Assembly (NCBI RefSeq): GCF_000176015.1
Contig: NZ_ACYY01000013.1
Location: 46,153-110,152 of the forward strand
Reading direction: 5' to 3'
DNA from: Rhodobacter ferrooxidans
GTDB taxonomy: Bacteria > Pseudomonadota > Alphaproteobacteria > Rhodobacterales > Rhodobacteraceae
Length of the DNA stretch: 64,000 nucleotides
In this document: positions 26,475 through 34,850 of the stretch, in pieces
Numbering within the stretch: the first letter of the stretch is position 1
Layout of the letters: each line of letters starts with the position of its first letter
Notes under the pieces: model-generated
Databases searched by the model: none
What the model saw: only the letters and a program-made list of their open reading frames with translations
What the model was told of the DNA's origin: nothing
Translations under genes and position numbers: made by a program

Positions 26475-27497
26475 ATGGCGCTTCGGGATGAACGGGTGAC
26501 GCTGGCGCATGGCGGCGGCGGCAAGGCGATGCGGGATCTGATCGACGAGGTGTTCACCTCTGTGTTCCAGCCGCCGGGGATGGAGGATCAGGCGCGGTTG
26601 ATGGCGGATGCGGTGCAGGAACCGGGCGCGCGGCTGGCCTTTACCACCGACAGTTTCGTGGTGACGCCGCTGGAGTTTCCCGGCGGCGATATCGGCAAGA
26701 TCGCGGTCTGCGGCACGGTGAACGATCTGGTGGTGGGGGGGGCGGTGCCGCTGTGGCTGTCGGCGGCCTTCATCATCGAGGAGGGTTGCGAGGTGGCCTT
26801 GCTGCGCCGGATTGTGGCGTCGATGGCGCGCGAGGCGGCGCTCGCGGGGGTGCGGATCGTCACCGGCGATACCAAGGTGGTGGGGCGCGGAGCGGCGGAC
26901 GGGCTGTTCGTGACCACCGCCGGGATCGGGGTGATACAACCGGGGCGCGAGATGGCGGCGGCGCTGATCCGGCCGGGCGATGTGGCGATCGTGAACGGCA
27001 TGCTGGGCGACCATGGCGCGGCGATCCTGGCGGCGCGGGGTGATCTGGCACTTTCCACCGATCTGCACAGCGATTGCGCCAGTCTGGGGCATCTAATGCA
27101 GGCGGTTTTGGCGGCGGCCCCCGGCGTGCGGGCAGCGCGGGATGCCACGCGCGGCGGGCTGGCTTCGGCCTTGAACGAGATGGCCGAGGCCGCGGGAGTC
27201 GGGGTGGTGATCGAGGAGGTCGCCCTGCCGATGCGCACCGAGGTGAAGGGGGTTTGCGAGATATTGGGGCTTGATCCGCTGTATCTGGCCAACGAGGGCA
27301 CGCTGGTGCTGTTCGTGCCGGAAGATCAGGCGGCGGCGGCACTGGCAGCGATGCGGTCGGTGCCAGAGGGTGCGGGGGCGGTGGTGATCGGCCGGGCGGT
27401 GGCGGCGCATCCGGGGCAGGTGCGGATGGTGACGCTGTTCGGCGGCAGCCGTATCGTTGACATGCTGGTGGGCGAGCAATTGCCGCGGATTTGCTAG
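26475..27497 (+). CDS. hypE: Carbamoyl dehydratase HypE
   Basis: HypE accepts the carbamoyl group from HypF on its C-terminal Cys and dehydrates it to thiocyanate for the CN ligands. The 340-residue protein has the PurM-like N-terminal part (AHGGGGKAM, FTTDSFVV, GTVNDLVVGGA) and ends with the essential PRIC tetrapeptide. The frame is open well upstream, but the ATG at 26475 gives the normal family N-terminus. It closes the island. It runs convergent with the sugar-acid dehydratase gene, only 29 bp away, with no evident terminator. Confidence 0.96.
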   Translation: MALRDERVTLAHGGGGKAMRDLIDEVFTSVFQPPGMEDQARLMADAVQEPGARLAFTTDSFVVTPLEFPGGDIGKIAVCGTVNDLVVGGAVPLWLSAAFIIEEGCEVALLRRIVASMAREAALAGVRIVTGDTKVVGRGAADGLFVTTAGIGVIQPGREMAAALIRPGDVAIVNGMLGDHGAAILAARGDLALSTDLHSDCASLGHLMQAVLAAAPGVRAARDATRGGLASALNEMAEAAGVGVVIEEVALPMRTEVKGVCEILGLDPLYLANEGTLVLFVPEDQAAAALAAMRSVPEGAGAVVIGRAVAAHPGQVRMVTLFGGSRIVDMLVGEQLPRIC

Positions 27498-27526
27498 GCC
27501 CTGTCGGGACTGTCTGAAAGAAGTTA

Positions 27527-29323
27527 CTAGTGGTTGTTGCGGGGTGGCGTGCCATGCGCCACATCTTGATACTTGTCCGCACCGCGCAGGGTCATGCCTT
27601 CCGAGAAGGGCCGCACGAGGCTGCGGAAAATCTCTTGCCACGGCGTCTGGCTGGCAGGCACTGGATAGCCGCCTGCTGCCGCCAAAGCGCGGGCACGCTC
27701 GGCCAGTTCTTCGTCCGACAAAAGGATATCGGCGGTGAACTTGCGCAGATCAATCCGCACCCGGTCACCGTTCCGCAGCAGCGCCAACCCGCCGCCCGCC
27801 GCCGCCTCGGGCGAGGCGTTCAGGATCGAGGGCGAGCCGGAGGTGCCCGATTGCCGCCCGTCACCGATGCAGGGCAGCGCGGTGATGCCCTGTTTCAAAA
27901 GGTAGGCGGGCGGCCGCATGTTCACCACCTCGGCCCCACCCGGATAGCCCAGCGGGCCGGTGCCGCGCATCACCAGGATGCAGGTGGCGTCGATGGCAAG
28001 GGCCGGATCGTCGATGGTGGCGTGAAAAATCTCCGGCCCGTCGAACACCACGACGCGACCTTCGAAGGCCATCGGGTCGTCGGGGTTTTCCAGATAACGC
28101 TGGCGGAATTCCTTCGAAATCACGCTGGTTTTCATGATGGCAGAATCGAACAGGCTGCCCTTCAGGTTGATGAACCCGGCCTCGGCGCGCAGCGGATCGG
28201 CGGCGGTGCGGATCACGTCGGCGGTCTCGGAGCGGCGCAGGGCGCAGTTTTCGCCCATGGTATGGCCGTTGACGGTGCCAGCCTCGGGGTGCGGCAGCAG
28301 ACCGGCGGCCATCAACTCGCCCACCACCGCGGGCACGCCGCCTGCATGGTGGAAATCTTCGCCCAGATAGCTGCCCGCGGGTTGCAGGTTCACCAGGAGC
28401 GGAACTTTGTGACCCACCGCCTGCCAGTCGTCGTTGGTCAGCTCCAACCCCAGATGCCGGGCGATGGCGTTCAGGTGGATTGGCGCGTTGGTCGAGCCGC
28501 CGATGGCGGAATTGACCGCGATGGCGTTTTCAAACGCGGCGCGGGTCATGATGTCGGTGGGCTTCAGATCCTCCCAGACCATGTCCACAATCCGCTTGCC
28601 GGTGGCATGGCCCATCTGGCCACGCTCGCGGTAAGGTGCTGGAATCGCTGCCGAACCCGGAAGCTGCATCCCCAAAGCCTCGGCCAGCGCGTTCATCGTG
28701 CTGGCGGTGCCCATGGTGTTGCAATAACCGACCGAGGGTGCTGACGAGGCTACCAGTTCCATGAAGCCGTCATCGTCAATCTCGCCCGCCGCCAGCAATT
28801 CGCGCGCCTTCCAGACGATGGTGCCAGAGCCGGTGCGCTCGCCGCGGAACCAGCCGTTCAGCATCGGGCCGACCGAATAGGCGATGGCGGGGATGTTGAC
28901 GGTGGCCGCCGCCATCAGGAGTGCTGGCGTGGTCTTGTCGCAGCCGATGGTCAGCACGACGCCGTCGATCGGATAACCATAAAGCGTCTCTACAAGGCTC
29001 AGATAGGCCAGATTGCGGTCCAGCGAGGCCGTGGGGCGCTTGCCGGTTTCCTGTATCGGATGCACCGGAATTTCCAGCGGCACGCCACCCGCCGCGATGA
29101 TGCCGTCACGAACCCGCTGCGCCAGGGTGACGTGGTGGCGGTTGCAGGGCGACAGATCGCTGCCGGTCTGGGCGATGGCGATGATCGGCTTGCCGCCCTG
29201 CAATTCCTCGCGCGTCAGGCCGTAGTTCAGATACCGCTCCAGATACAGCGCGGTCATTTCCGGGTCGTCGGGGTTGTTGAACCACAGCCGCGAGCGCAGG
29301 TTTTCCGGTGTCATCTTGCGCAT
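27527..29323 (-). CDS. IlvD/Edd-family sugar-acid dehydratase, xylonate-dehydratase-like
   Basis: A 598-residue Fe-S dehydratase of the IlvD/Edd family. Cluster cysteines appear in [16 protein letters not shown] and GYCNTMGT. The whole layout, including the early [13 protein letters not shown] and the C-terminal KYQDVA...NNH, resembles D-xylonate dehydratase (XylD) and L-arabinonate dehydratase rather than dihydroxyacid dehydratase. It would remove water from a pentonate or related acid to give a 2-keto-3-deoxy acid. No other sugar-acid gene is adjacent, so the substrate is open. Start ATG 29323; a second ATG lies three codons in. Confidence 0.85.
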   Translation of the reverse strand: MRKMTPENLRSRLWFNNPDDPEMTALYLERYLNYGLTREELQGGKPIIAIAQTGSDLSPCNRHHVTLAQRVRDGIIAAGGVPLEIPVHPIQETGKRPTASLDRNLAYLSLVETLYGYPIDGVVLTIGCDKTTPALLMAAATVNIPAIAYSVGPMLNGWFRGERTGSGTIVWKARELLAAGEIDDDGFMELVASSAPSVGYCNTMGTASTMNALAEALGMQLPGSAAIPAPYRERGQMGHATGKRIVDMVWEDLKPTDIMTRAAFENAIAVNSAIGGSTNAPIHLNAIARHLGLELTNDDWQAVGHKVPLLVNLQPAGSYLGEDFHHAGGVPAVVGELMAAGLLPHPEAGTVNGHTMGENCALRRSETADVIRTAADPLRAEAGFINLKGSLFDSAIMKTSVISKEFRQRYLENPDDPMAFEGRVVVFDGPEIFHATIDDPALAIDATCILVMRGTGPLGYPGGAEVVNMRPPAYLLKQGITALPCIGDGRQSGTSGSPSILNASPEAAAGGGLALLRNGDRVRIDLRKFTADILLSDEELAERARALAAAGGYPVPASQTPWQEIFRSLVRPFSEGMTLRGADKYQDVAHGTPPRNNH

Positions 29324-29494
29324 GGCTGGCCCCTTGATGCTGCTGCGGGGCCAGGCGCTGAAGCGTGTGCCGAAACCTGCCCGAACAGATGGATTTCTGC
29401 GATGCTATCGGGCTTTGAATCGGGGAACAACGGATTTACGGCGATCATGGATGATCAAAGCCGATGCAGATCGCGAAAGAACTCCGGGGCCGCA

Positions 29495-29571
29495 CTGTCG
29501 GCAATCTGATTGCGCCTGGCGCAACGACAGTGCTGGAGACGTATCGACAGGCGCGCCAAAAGGCGCGCCTG
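29495..29571. other. Two strong hairpins downstream of the cold-shock gene
   Basis: CTGTCG (29495-29500) pairs with CGACAG (29525-29530) and encloses TTGCGCC/GGCGCAA (29510-29524). A second hairpin has perfect 10-bp arms, CAGGCGCGCC (29548-29557) and GGCGCGCCTG (29562-29571), with an AAAA loop. The second lies ten bases past the stop of the minus-strand cold-shock gene and probably ends or protects its mRNA. No clear T run follows. The rest of 29324-29494 shows no gene. Confidence 0.55.
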
Positions 29572-29580
29572 AAGGAAAAA

Positions 29581-29787
29581 TCAGGCAAGAGCCAGATTGA
29601 TCGCCGATTCGCGGCCATCACGGCCGGATTCGATGTCGAAGGTCACGGCCTGACCATCGTCAAGCTGACGGATGCCAGCGCGTTCCATGGCGGAGACGTG
29701 CACGAACACGTCCTTGTTGCCATTCGCCGGGGCGATGAAGCCGAAACCCTTGGTTGCGTTGAACCATTTCACGGTGCCATTGGCCAT
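29581..29787 (-). CDS. CspA-family cold-shock protein
   Basis: A 68-residue single cold-shock domain: [18 protein letters not shown] holds RNP1 (KGFGFI), and RNP2 is VFVHVSA. Such proteins bind single-stranded RNA/DNA and melt mRNA structure in the cytoplasm. An AAAAGGAG stands before the ATG. The 234-bp upstream stretch gives room for a long structured 5' leader, usual for csp genes; a 9-bp inverted repeat with an AT-rich loop lies 141 bp ahead of the start. Several paralogues are normal in a genome, so I give no letter. Confidence 0.95.
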   Translation of the reverse strand: MANGTVKWFNATKGFGFIAPANGNKDVFVHVSAMERAGIRQLDDGQAVTFDIESGRDGRESAINLALA

Positions 29788-29927
29788 CGTGGATACTCCT
29801 TTTAACTGCCACCCGCGATATGCGGTGGCCCGGCGCAGTCACATCAGAATCGAGAACTGCAGCCGTAAGGAGACAGGGGTCGACAGATAGCGTTTCGCCG
29901 GACACACATGGGGCCAAACGCCCTGCA

Positions 29928-29963
29928 GCACAAGCCCTTGAATTTTTTATTTGCGGCTTGTGC
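29928..29963 (-). promoter_or_regulatory. Inverted repeat with AT-rich loop upstream of the cold-shock gene
   Basis: GCACAAGCC (29928-29936) and GGCTTGTGC (29955-29963) are perfect 9-bp arms around an 18-nt AT-rich centre that includes a T6 tract. It may be an operator over a promoter, a 5'-leader fold of the csp mRNA, or the terminator of the minus-strand gene ending at 30022. The position suits any of these. Confidence 0.4.
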
Positions 29964-29965
29964 CT

Positions 29966-30013
29966 TGCCGTAGCGGCAGACGCTCCGCGGGGGATATTTT
30001 CGCAAAGGTGAAG
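29966..30013 (+). repeat. Intergenic hairpin-GATATTTTCG element, copy 3
   Basis: A small hairpin TGCCG-tag-CGGCA (29966-29978), then GATATTTTCG (29993-30002), six bases and TGAAG (30009-30013). From the decamer on, it is identical to copy 1. Here the element points into the 3' end of a minus-strand gene rather than toward a start codon, which argues against a simple ribosome-binding role. Confidence 0.55.
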
Positions 30014-30021
30014 CCGCAGGG

Positions 30022-31140
30022 TCAGAAGGACTTGCCGCGGGCGGTGACAGGTATCAGCCGCTCGACCACGCCGTTGCGGATGCCGACATACCACTCATGC
30101 AGGTTGCAGGTCGGGTCGCAATGACCGGGGATCAGCCGCAGTTGGGTGCCGACCCGCAGCGCGCTGGTTGGGTCGGCAAGTTCGCCATGCTCGTCCGAAG
30201 CCGCGACATAGGTCACGTCCGAACGCCCGGCGACCTGCGGCAGGCCACTGTCCAGCGACATCACCTTCAGCCCGGCATCGACCACGGCATGATCGGGTTT
30301 GACATGGCTCATCACCGTGGTCAGCACGAACAGGCTGTGGCGAAAGGCGCCTTCGCCCAGAACCCGACGGTAATCGGCGTCCATGAAGGCGTAAGAACCG
30401 CATTGAAGTTCGTTGTAGACGCCCGAGGCCGCCTCGAAGCGGTAGCTGCCGGTTCCTGCGCCGCCGATGATGGCGCAAGGCTGGCCATCTGCGGCCAGCA
30501 GATCGACCGCGCGTCGGGTCGCAGCGATGGCGGTTTCAATCAAGCCGCGACGGGCGACGGGGTCGGCTTGGTGCTGCGCCGAGCCCTGATAGGCCTGCAG
30601 CCCGGCAAACCGCAGTCCGGGAGCGGCGACGATGGCCTGGGCAAGGCCGGGGGCCTGATCGGGTGCCACGCCACACCGCCCGGCGCCGCAATCAATTTCC
30701 ACCAGCACTTCGATTTCGGTGCCATGGCGCTGCGCCGCCGCCGAAAGCTCGGCCACATTCGCCGGGTCATCGACGCAGGTCAGGATGCGCGCACCCAGCA
30801 GCGGCAACCGCGCCAGCCGGTCGGTCTTGACCGCCCCGCGCACCTGATTGGTGATCAGGATATCGCGCAGCCCGGCGCGGGCAAAGGCCTCGGCCTCGCT
30901 GACCTTCTGGCAGCAGATACCGCAAGCCCCGGCGGCGATCTGCATCTGCGCAATCTCGGCCGATTTGTGCATCTTGCCGTGCACCCGCAACCGAACCCCC
31001 GCGGCGTCGGCTTGCGATTGCATGCTGGCGATGTTGGCCTCCAGCGCATCCAGATCGAGGATCAGGCTGGGGGTCTGCACCTCGGCCTCGGTCATCCCGG
31101 GGGTGGCAGGAATATCATAGCCTACTTCAAGCGCGGTCAT
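30022..31140 (-). CDS. DSD1-family PLP enzyme, 3-hydroxyaspartate/D-threonine aldolase-like
   Basis: A 372-residue fold-type III PLP protein. The Schiff-base lysine is in [10 protein letters not shown] (about residue 58), and the C-terminal metal site is [12 protein letters not shown]. From memory, the opening [10 protein letters not shown] and the ending TARGKSF closely resemble beta-hydroxyaspartate aldolase (BhcC) of Paracoccus, which splits 3-hydroxyaspartate into glycine and glyoxylate. D-threonine aldolase and D-serine dehydratase are nearby alternatives. It is coupled (ATGA) to the fused hydantoinase gene. The other genes of the BhcABCD cycle are not here, so the role is probably catabolism of a related amino acid. 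Confidence 0.8.
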   Translation of the reverse strand: MTALEVGYDIPATPGMTEAEVQTPSLILDLDALEANIASMQSQADAAGVRLRVHGKMHKSAEIAQMQIAAGACGICCQKVSEAEAFARAGLRDILITNQVRGAVKTDRLARLPLLGARILTCVDDPANVAELSAAAQRHGTEIEVLVEIDCGAGRCGVAPDQAPGLAQAIVAAPGLRFAGLQAYQGSAQHQADPVARRGLIETAIAATRRAVDLLAADGQPCAIIGGAGTGSYRFEAASGVYNELQCGSYAFMDADYRRVLGEGAFRHSLFVLTTVMSHVKPDHAVVDAGLKVMSLDSGLPQVAGRSDVTYVAASDEHGELADPTSALRVGTQLRLIPGHCDPTCNLHEWYVGIRNGVVERLIPVTARGKSF

Positions 31141-34100
31141 TGCGGTTTCCCTTTGCCGGGGGCACCCCAGCCGCCGCCACCGGGGGTCAGCATCTCGAAC
31201 ACCGACCCGGCGGGAAGGCTGCGTTCATCGTTGCCCAGCAGCGGCTCTACCCGGCCATCGGGCCAGATCACCCGGTTTTCACCCAAAGCTCCCGCTTCGC
31301 CGCCCGCGCCACCAAACGGCGGGATGATCCGGCTGGAACACAGCGTCGTCACCGTCACCGGCGCCAGAAACCGCAGCCGCCTGATCGCGCCATTGCCGCC
31401 CGGCCACTGGCCTTCACCTCCCGAGCCGGGGCGGATGCCGAACGCCTCCAGCCGCACCGGAAAGCGCTTTTCCAGCACTTCAGGGTCGGTCATGCGGGTG
31501 TTGGTCATGTGGCTTTGCACGGCATCGCCGCCCGCGAACCCAGGCCCGGCGCCGGTGCCCCCGGCGATGGTTTCATAGTTCTGGAACGCCGCATTGCCCC
31601 AGACGAAGTTGTTCATCGTGCCCTGCGACCCCGCCATCACCCCCAGCGCGCCGTAAAGCGCGTTGCAGGCGGCCTGCGACACTTCGGTGTTGCCGGCAAT
31701 CACCGCCGCTGGATAGCGCGGGTTCAGCATCGAGCCTTCGGGCACGATGATGGTCAGCGGCTTCAGGCAACCCTCGTTCAGCGGGATGTTCTTGCCCACC
31801 AAAGTGCGGAACGCATACAGCACCACTGCCCGGCAGATCGCCATCGGCGCGTTGTAATTGCCGGCGTGTTGCGGGCTGGTGCCGGTGAAATCGACCACAG
31901 CCAGCCGCGCCGCGCGGTCCACCGTGACACGCACCACGATCTGAGTGCAGATGTCCATCTGATATATGAACGATCCGTCACTTATCCGGTCGATCACCTG
32001 CCGCACGCTTTCCTCGGCATTGTCCTGCACATGGCGCATATAAGCGGAAACCACATTCGCGCCATAGGTTTGCACCACGCGCAGCAGTTCTCGCCACCCG
32101 GTTTCATTGGCCGCCACTTGTGCCTTCAGATCGGCCATGTTCTGGTCGATCGAGCGGCAGGGATAGCGGCCCGATCCCAGCAGTGCCCGGGTTTCCGTCT
32201 CGCGCAGGCGGCCTGAAGAGACCAATGTGAACAGATCAATCAGAACGCCTTCCTCGTCGATATGGCGGCTGTCAGGCGGCGAGGAACCGGGAGTGCGGCC
32301 ACCGATATCGGCGTGGTGGCCGCGTGATCCAAGCCAGAACGCCGGAATGTCGCCCACGAAAACCGGGGTGATCACCGTCACGTCCGGCAGATGGGTCCCG
32401 CCATTGTAGGGGCTGTTCAGCATATAGGCGTCGCCCGGTTGGACGGTGTCCTTGGTGGCAGCCATTACCACCTTCACCGCGTGCGACATCGAGCCCAGAT
32501 GCACCGGCACATGCGGCGCATTGGCCACCAGATCGCCCGCCGCATCGAAGATGGCGCAGGAAAAATCGAGCCTTTCCTTGATGTTGACCGACCATGCAGT
32601 GTTGGCCAGCGTGGCACCCATCTGGTCGGCGACGGACATGAAAAGGTTGCTCATCACCTCCAGCAGTACCGGGTCGGCGGCAGTTCCGGCGGCAGAGGGG
32701 CGGGTCATTGCGTGATCGCGGTGCAGGATCAGATTGGCGCTGCTGTCGATCTTCGCCACCCAGCCGGGTTCCACCACCACGGTGCCGGTCGCCTCGCGGA
32801 TCACCGCCGGGCCGTGCAGGACCGTGGCGGTTCCAAGACCCGCGCGGTCGTAAAGCGGGGCGTCGTGCCAGGTGCCATCCCACAGCTTCAGATGGTCGAT
32901 GGGGCGGGCTTTGCCAGTGGGGGCGGTGGTTTCGGGCAGCGGACTGCCAGTGCCAATCGCTTCGACCGCCAGCATTTCGAACAAAAGTTCACGTTCAGGC
33001 GAAGTGAAGCCAAACCGCGCCAGATGCAGGGCTTCGAAATCGGCCTGCATCTGCGGCGCAGACCCGAAAGCCACCTCCAGCGCCTGATGCGAGCCAACAT
33101 AGCGCAGATGCGCGCGGGCCTCGATGCGCGGGGCTTCGACGCCTTGTGCGGCAAGTTCGGCGCGGGCATCCTGCGTCAAACGATCCAGCGCTGCCTGGGC
33201 CGCATCCAACGCGTTCAGCGGTGCATCGAACTGCGCCTCTCGCAGCGCGCGAATCTCAGCGAGGCCCATGCCGAATGCCGAAAGCACCCCGGCGAAAGGG
33301 TGCAGGAACACCGAGGTCATGCCCAGCGCATCCGCAACCCGTGTGGCGTGCTGACCGCCTGCCCCGCCAAAGCATTGCAGGGTATAGCCGGTCACGTCAT
33401 GCCCGCGCTGCACGCTTATCTTCTTGATCGCATTGGCCATATTGTCCACCGCGATGCGCAGGAAACCCATGGCCACCGCCTCGGGTTCTGGCGCCGTCGT
33501 GCCGGTGGCTGCGGCAATCTCGGCGGCCAGAACCGCAAGTTTCTCCCGCACCACCACCGCATCCAGCGGCTGATCGCCCCCCGGGCCGAACACCTGCGGG
33601 AAATGCGCAGGCGACAGGCGGCCCAGCATCACGTTGCAATCAGTGATGGTCAGCGGACCGCCGCGGCGATAGCAGGCGGGGCCGGGATTGGCACCCGCAC
33701 TTTCCGGCCCGACCTGATAGCGGCCATCAGCAAAACGGCAGATCGAGCCGCCGCCCGCCGCCACCGTATGAATATCCATCATCGGTGCCCGCATCCGCAC
33801 GCCCGCCACTTCGGTTTCGAACGAACGTTCATATATTCCCGAATAATGACTCACATCGGTCGAAGTGCCGCCCATGTCAAAGCCGATCAGCCGCGAAAAC
33901 CCCACAGCTTCCGCCGTGCGCACCATGCCGACAATGCCGCCCGCAGGCCCGGACAGGATGGCATCCTTGCCCTGAAACCGCCCGGCCTCGGTCAGCCCGC
34001 CGCTGGACTGCATGAACAGCAGCCGCCCGGTGGCGCGGCCAATGTCCAGCGCCCCTTCGACCTGCGCCACATAGCGCCGCAGGATCGGTGAAAGATAGGC

Positions 34101-34760
34101 ATCGACCACCGTGGTATCGCCGCGCGCCACCAGCTTGGCCAGACGGCTGACCGCGTGGCTGACCGACACCTGGGTGAAGCCCTCGGCGCGCGCCACCTGC
34201 GCCACCGCCAACTCGTGGGCCGCGTTCACATGCCCATGCAGCAGGGCAACCGCAACGGCTCGGATGCCCTGCGAAAAAGCCCCCCGCAAAGCCACCCGCG
34301 CCGCATCCAGATCGACCGCCGTCACCTCGGCGCCCTCGGCATCCAGCCGCCCCGGCACCTCGGCCACGGCTTCATACAGCAGGTCCGGGCGGCGGATGTG
34401 CAGGTCGAACAGCGCCGGCCGCGCCTGGGTGCCGATGCGCAGAAGATCGGCGAAACCTTCGGTGATCAGCAGCAGCACCCGCTCGCCCTTGCGCTCCAGC
34501 AGGGCGTTGGTGGCGACCGTGGTGCCCATCTTCACCGCAGCAATCGCCCCCTCGGGAAGCGCCTCGCCCACCGCCAACCCAAGGCAATCGCGGATGCCCT
34601 GCACCGCGGCGTCGGCATAGCGTTCGGGGTTTTCCGATAGCAGCTTGCGGGTTTCCAAGGTGCCATCCGGCCGCCGCGCCACCACATCGGTGAAGGTGCC
34701 ACCCCGGTCGATCCAGAATTCCCAAGCGCCCGCCATGCCCGCCTCCGTTGCCCATGCCAT
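31137..34760 (-). CDS. Fused hydantoinase/5-oxoprolinase (HyuA-HyuB type)
   Basis: A 1207-residue ATP-dependent ring-opening enzyme. Residues about 10-660 are HyuA-like ([10 protein letters not shown] phosphate-binding loop near 20, [21 protein letters not shown]). Residues about 680-1200 are HyuB-like ([45 protein letters not shown] at the end). Full-length fusions act as 5-oxoprolinase, while split ones are often N-methylhydantoinases; motifs do not decide. It is first in a two-gene unit with the aldolase-like gene. ATG 34760 is given; ATG 34736 is an alternative. A palindrome at 34808 probably controls it and the divergent dehydrogenase. Confidence 0.88.
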   Translation of the reverse strand: MAWATEAGMAGAWEFWIDRGGTFTDVVARRPDGTLETRKLLSENPERYADAAVQGIRDCLGLAVGEALPEGAIAAVKMGTTVATNALLERKGERVLLLITEGFADLLRIGTQARPALFDLHIRRPDLLYEAVAEVPGRLDAEGAEVTAVDLDAARVALRGAFSQGIRAVAVALLHGHVNAAHELAVAQVARAEGFTQVSVSHAVSRLAKLVARGDTTVVDAYLSPILRRYVAQVEGALDIGRATGRLLFMQSSGGLTEAGRFQGKDAILSGPAGGIVGMVRTAEAVGFSRLIGFDMGGTSTDVSHYSGIYERSFETEVAGVRMRAPMMDIHTVAAGGGSICRFADGRYQVGPESAGANPGPACYRRGGPLTITDCNVMLGRLSPAHFPQVFGPGGDQPLDAVVVREKLAVLAAEIAAATGTTAPEPEAVAMGFLRIAVDNMANAIKKISVQRGHDVTGYTLQCFGGAGGQHATRVADALGMTSVFLHPFAGVLSAFGMGLAEIRALREAQFDAPLNALDAAQAALDRLTQDARAELAAQGVEAPRIEARAHLRYVGSHQALEVAFGSAPQMQADFEALHLARFGFTSPERELLFEMLAVEAIGTGSPLPETTAPTGKARPIDHLKLWDGTWHDAPLYDRAGLGTATVLHGPAVIREATGTVVVEPGWVAKIDSSANLILHRDHAMTRPSAAGTAADPVLLEVMSNLFMSVADQMGATLANTAWSVNIKERLDFSCAIFDAAGDLVANAPHVPVHLGSMSHAVKVVMAATKDTVQPGDAYMLNSPYNGGTHLPDVTVITPVFVGDIPAFWLGSRGHHADIGGRTPGSSPPDSRHIDEEGVLIDLFTLVSSGRLRETETRALLGSGRYPCRSIDQNMADLKAQVAANETGWRELLRVVQTYGANVVSAYMRHVQDNAEESVRQVIDRISDGSFIYQMDICTQIVVRVTVDRAARLAVVDFTGTSPQHAGNYNAPMAICRAVVLYAFRTLVGKNIPLNEGCLKPLTIIVPEGSMLNPRYPAAVIAGNTEVSQAACNALYGALGVMAGSQGTMNNFVWGNAAFQNYETIAGGTGAGPGFAGGDAVQSHMTNTRMTDPEVLEKRFPVRLEAFGIRPGSGGEGQWPGGNGAIRRLRFLAPVTVTTLCSSRIIPPFGGAGGEAGALGENRVIWPDGRVEPLLGNDERSLPAGSVFEMLTPGGGGWGAPGKGKPQ

Positions 34761-34807
34761 GGGTCGGGCAAAGCGTGCGAACTGTCAACCAAGCTGCGGA
34801 ATTTGAC

Positions 34808-34819
34808 ATTTGATCAAAT
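34808..34819. promoter_or_regulatory. 12-bp perfect palindrome, candidate operator
   Basis: ATTTGATCAAAT lies in the 90-bp space between the divergent hydantoinase and FAD/GcvT dehydrogenase genes, 32 bp ahead of the latter. Perfect TTTGATCAAA cores are common targets of GntR-family repressors. No regulator gene is adjacent. Confidence 0.55.
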
Positions 34820-34850
34820 CATTACTACCCCGTCGCCAAGGGAGAAATTT

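Noticed and set aside
29464..29805. Plus-strand frame running from the hairpin region antisense through the cold-shock gene
   Set aside because: No ribosome site, composition follows the antisense of csp, and its first part covers the hairpins.
30022..31140. Complete beta-hydroxyaspartate cycle (bhcABCD)
   Set aside because: Only a BhcC-like gene is present; no aminotransferase, dehydratase or imine reductase of that cycle is adjacent.
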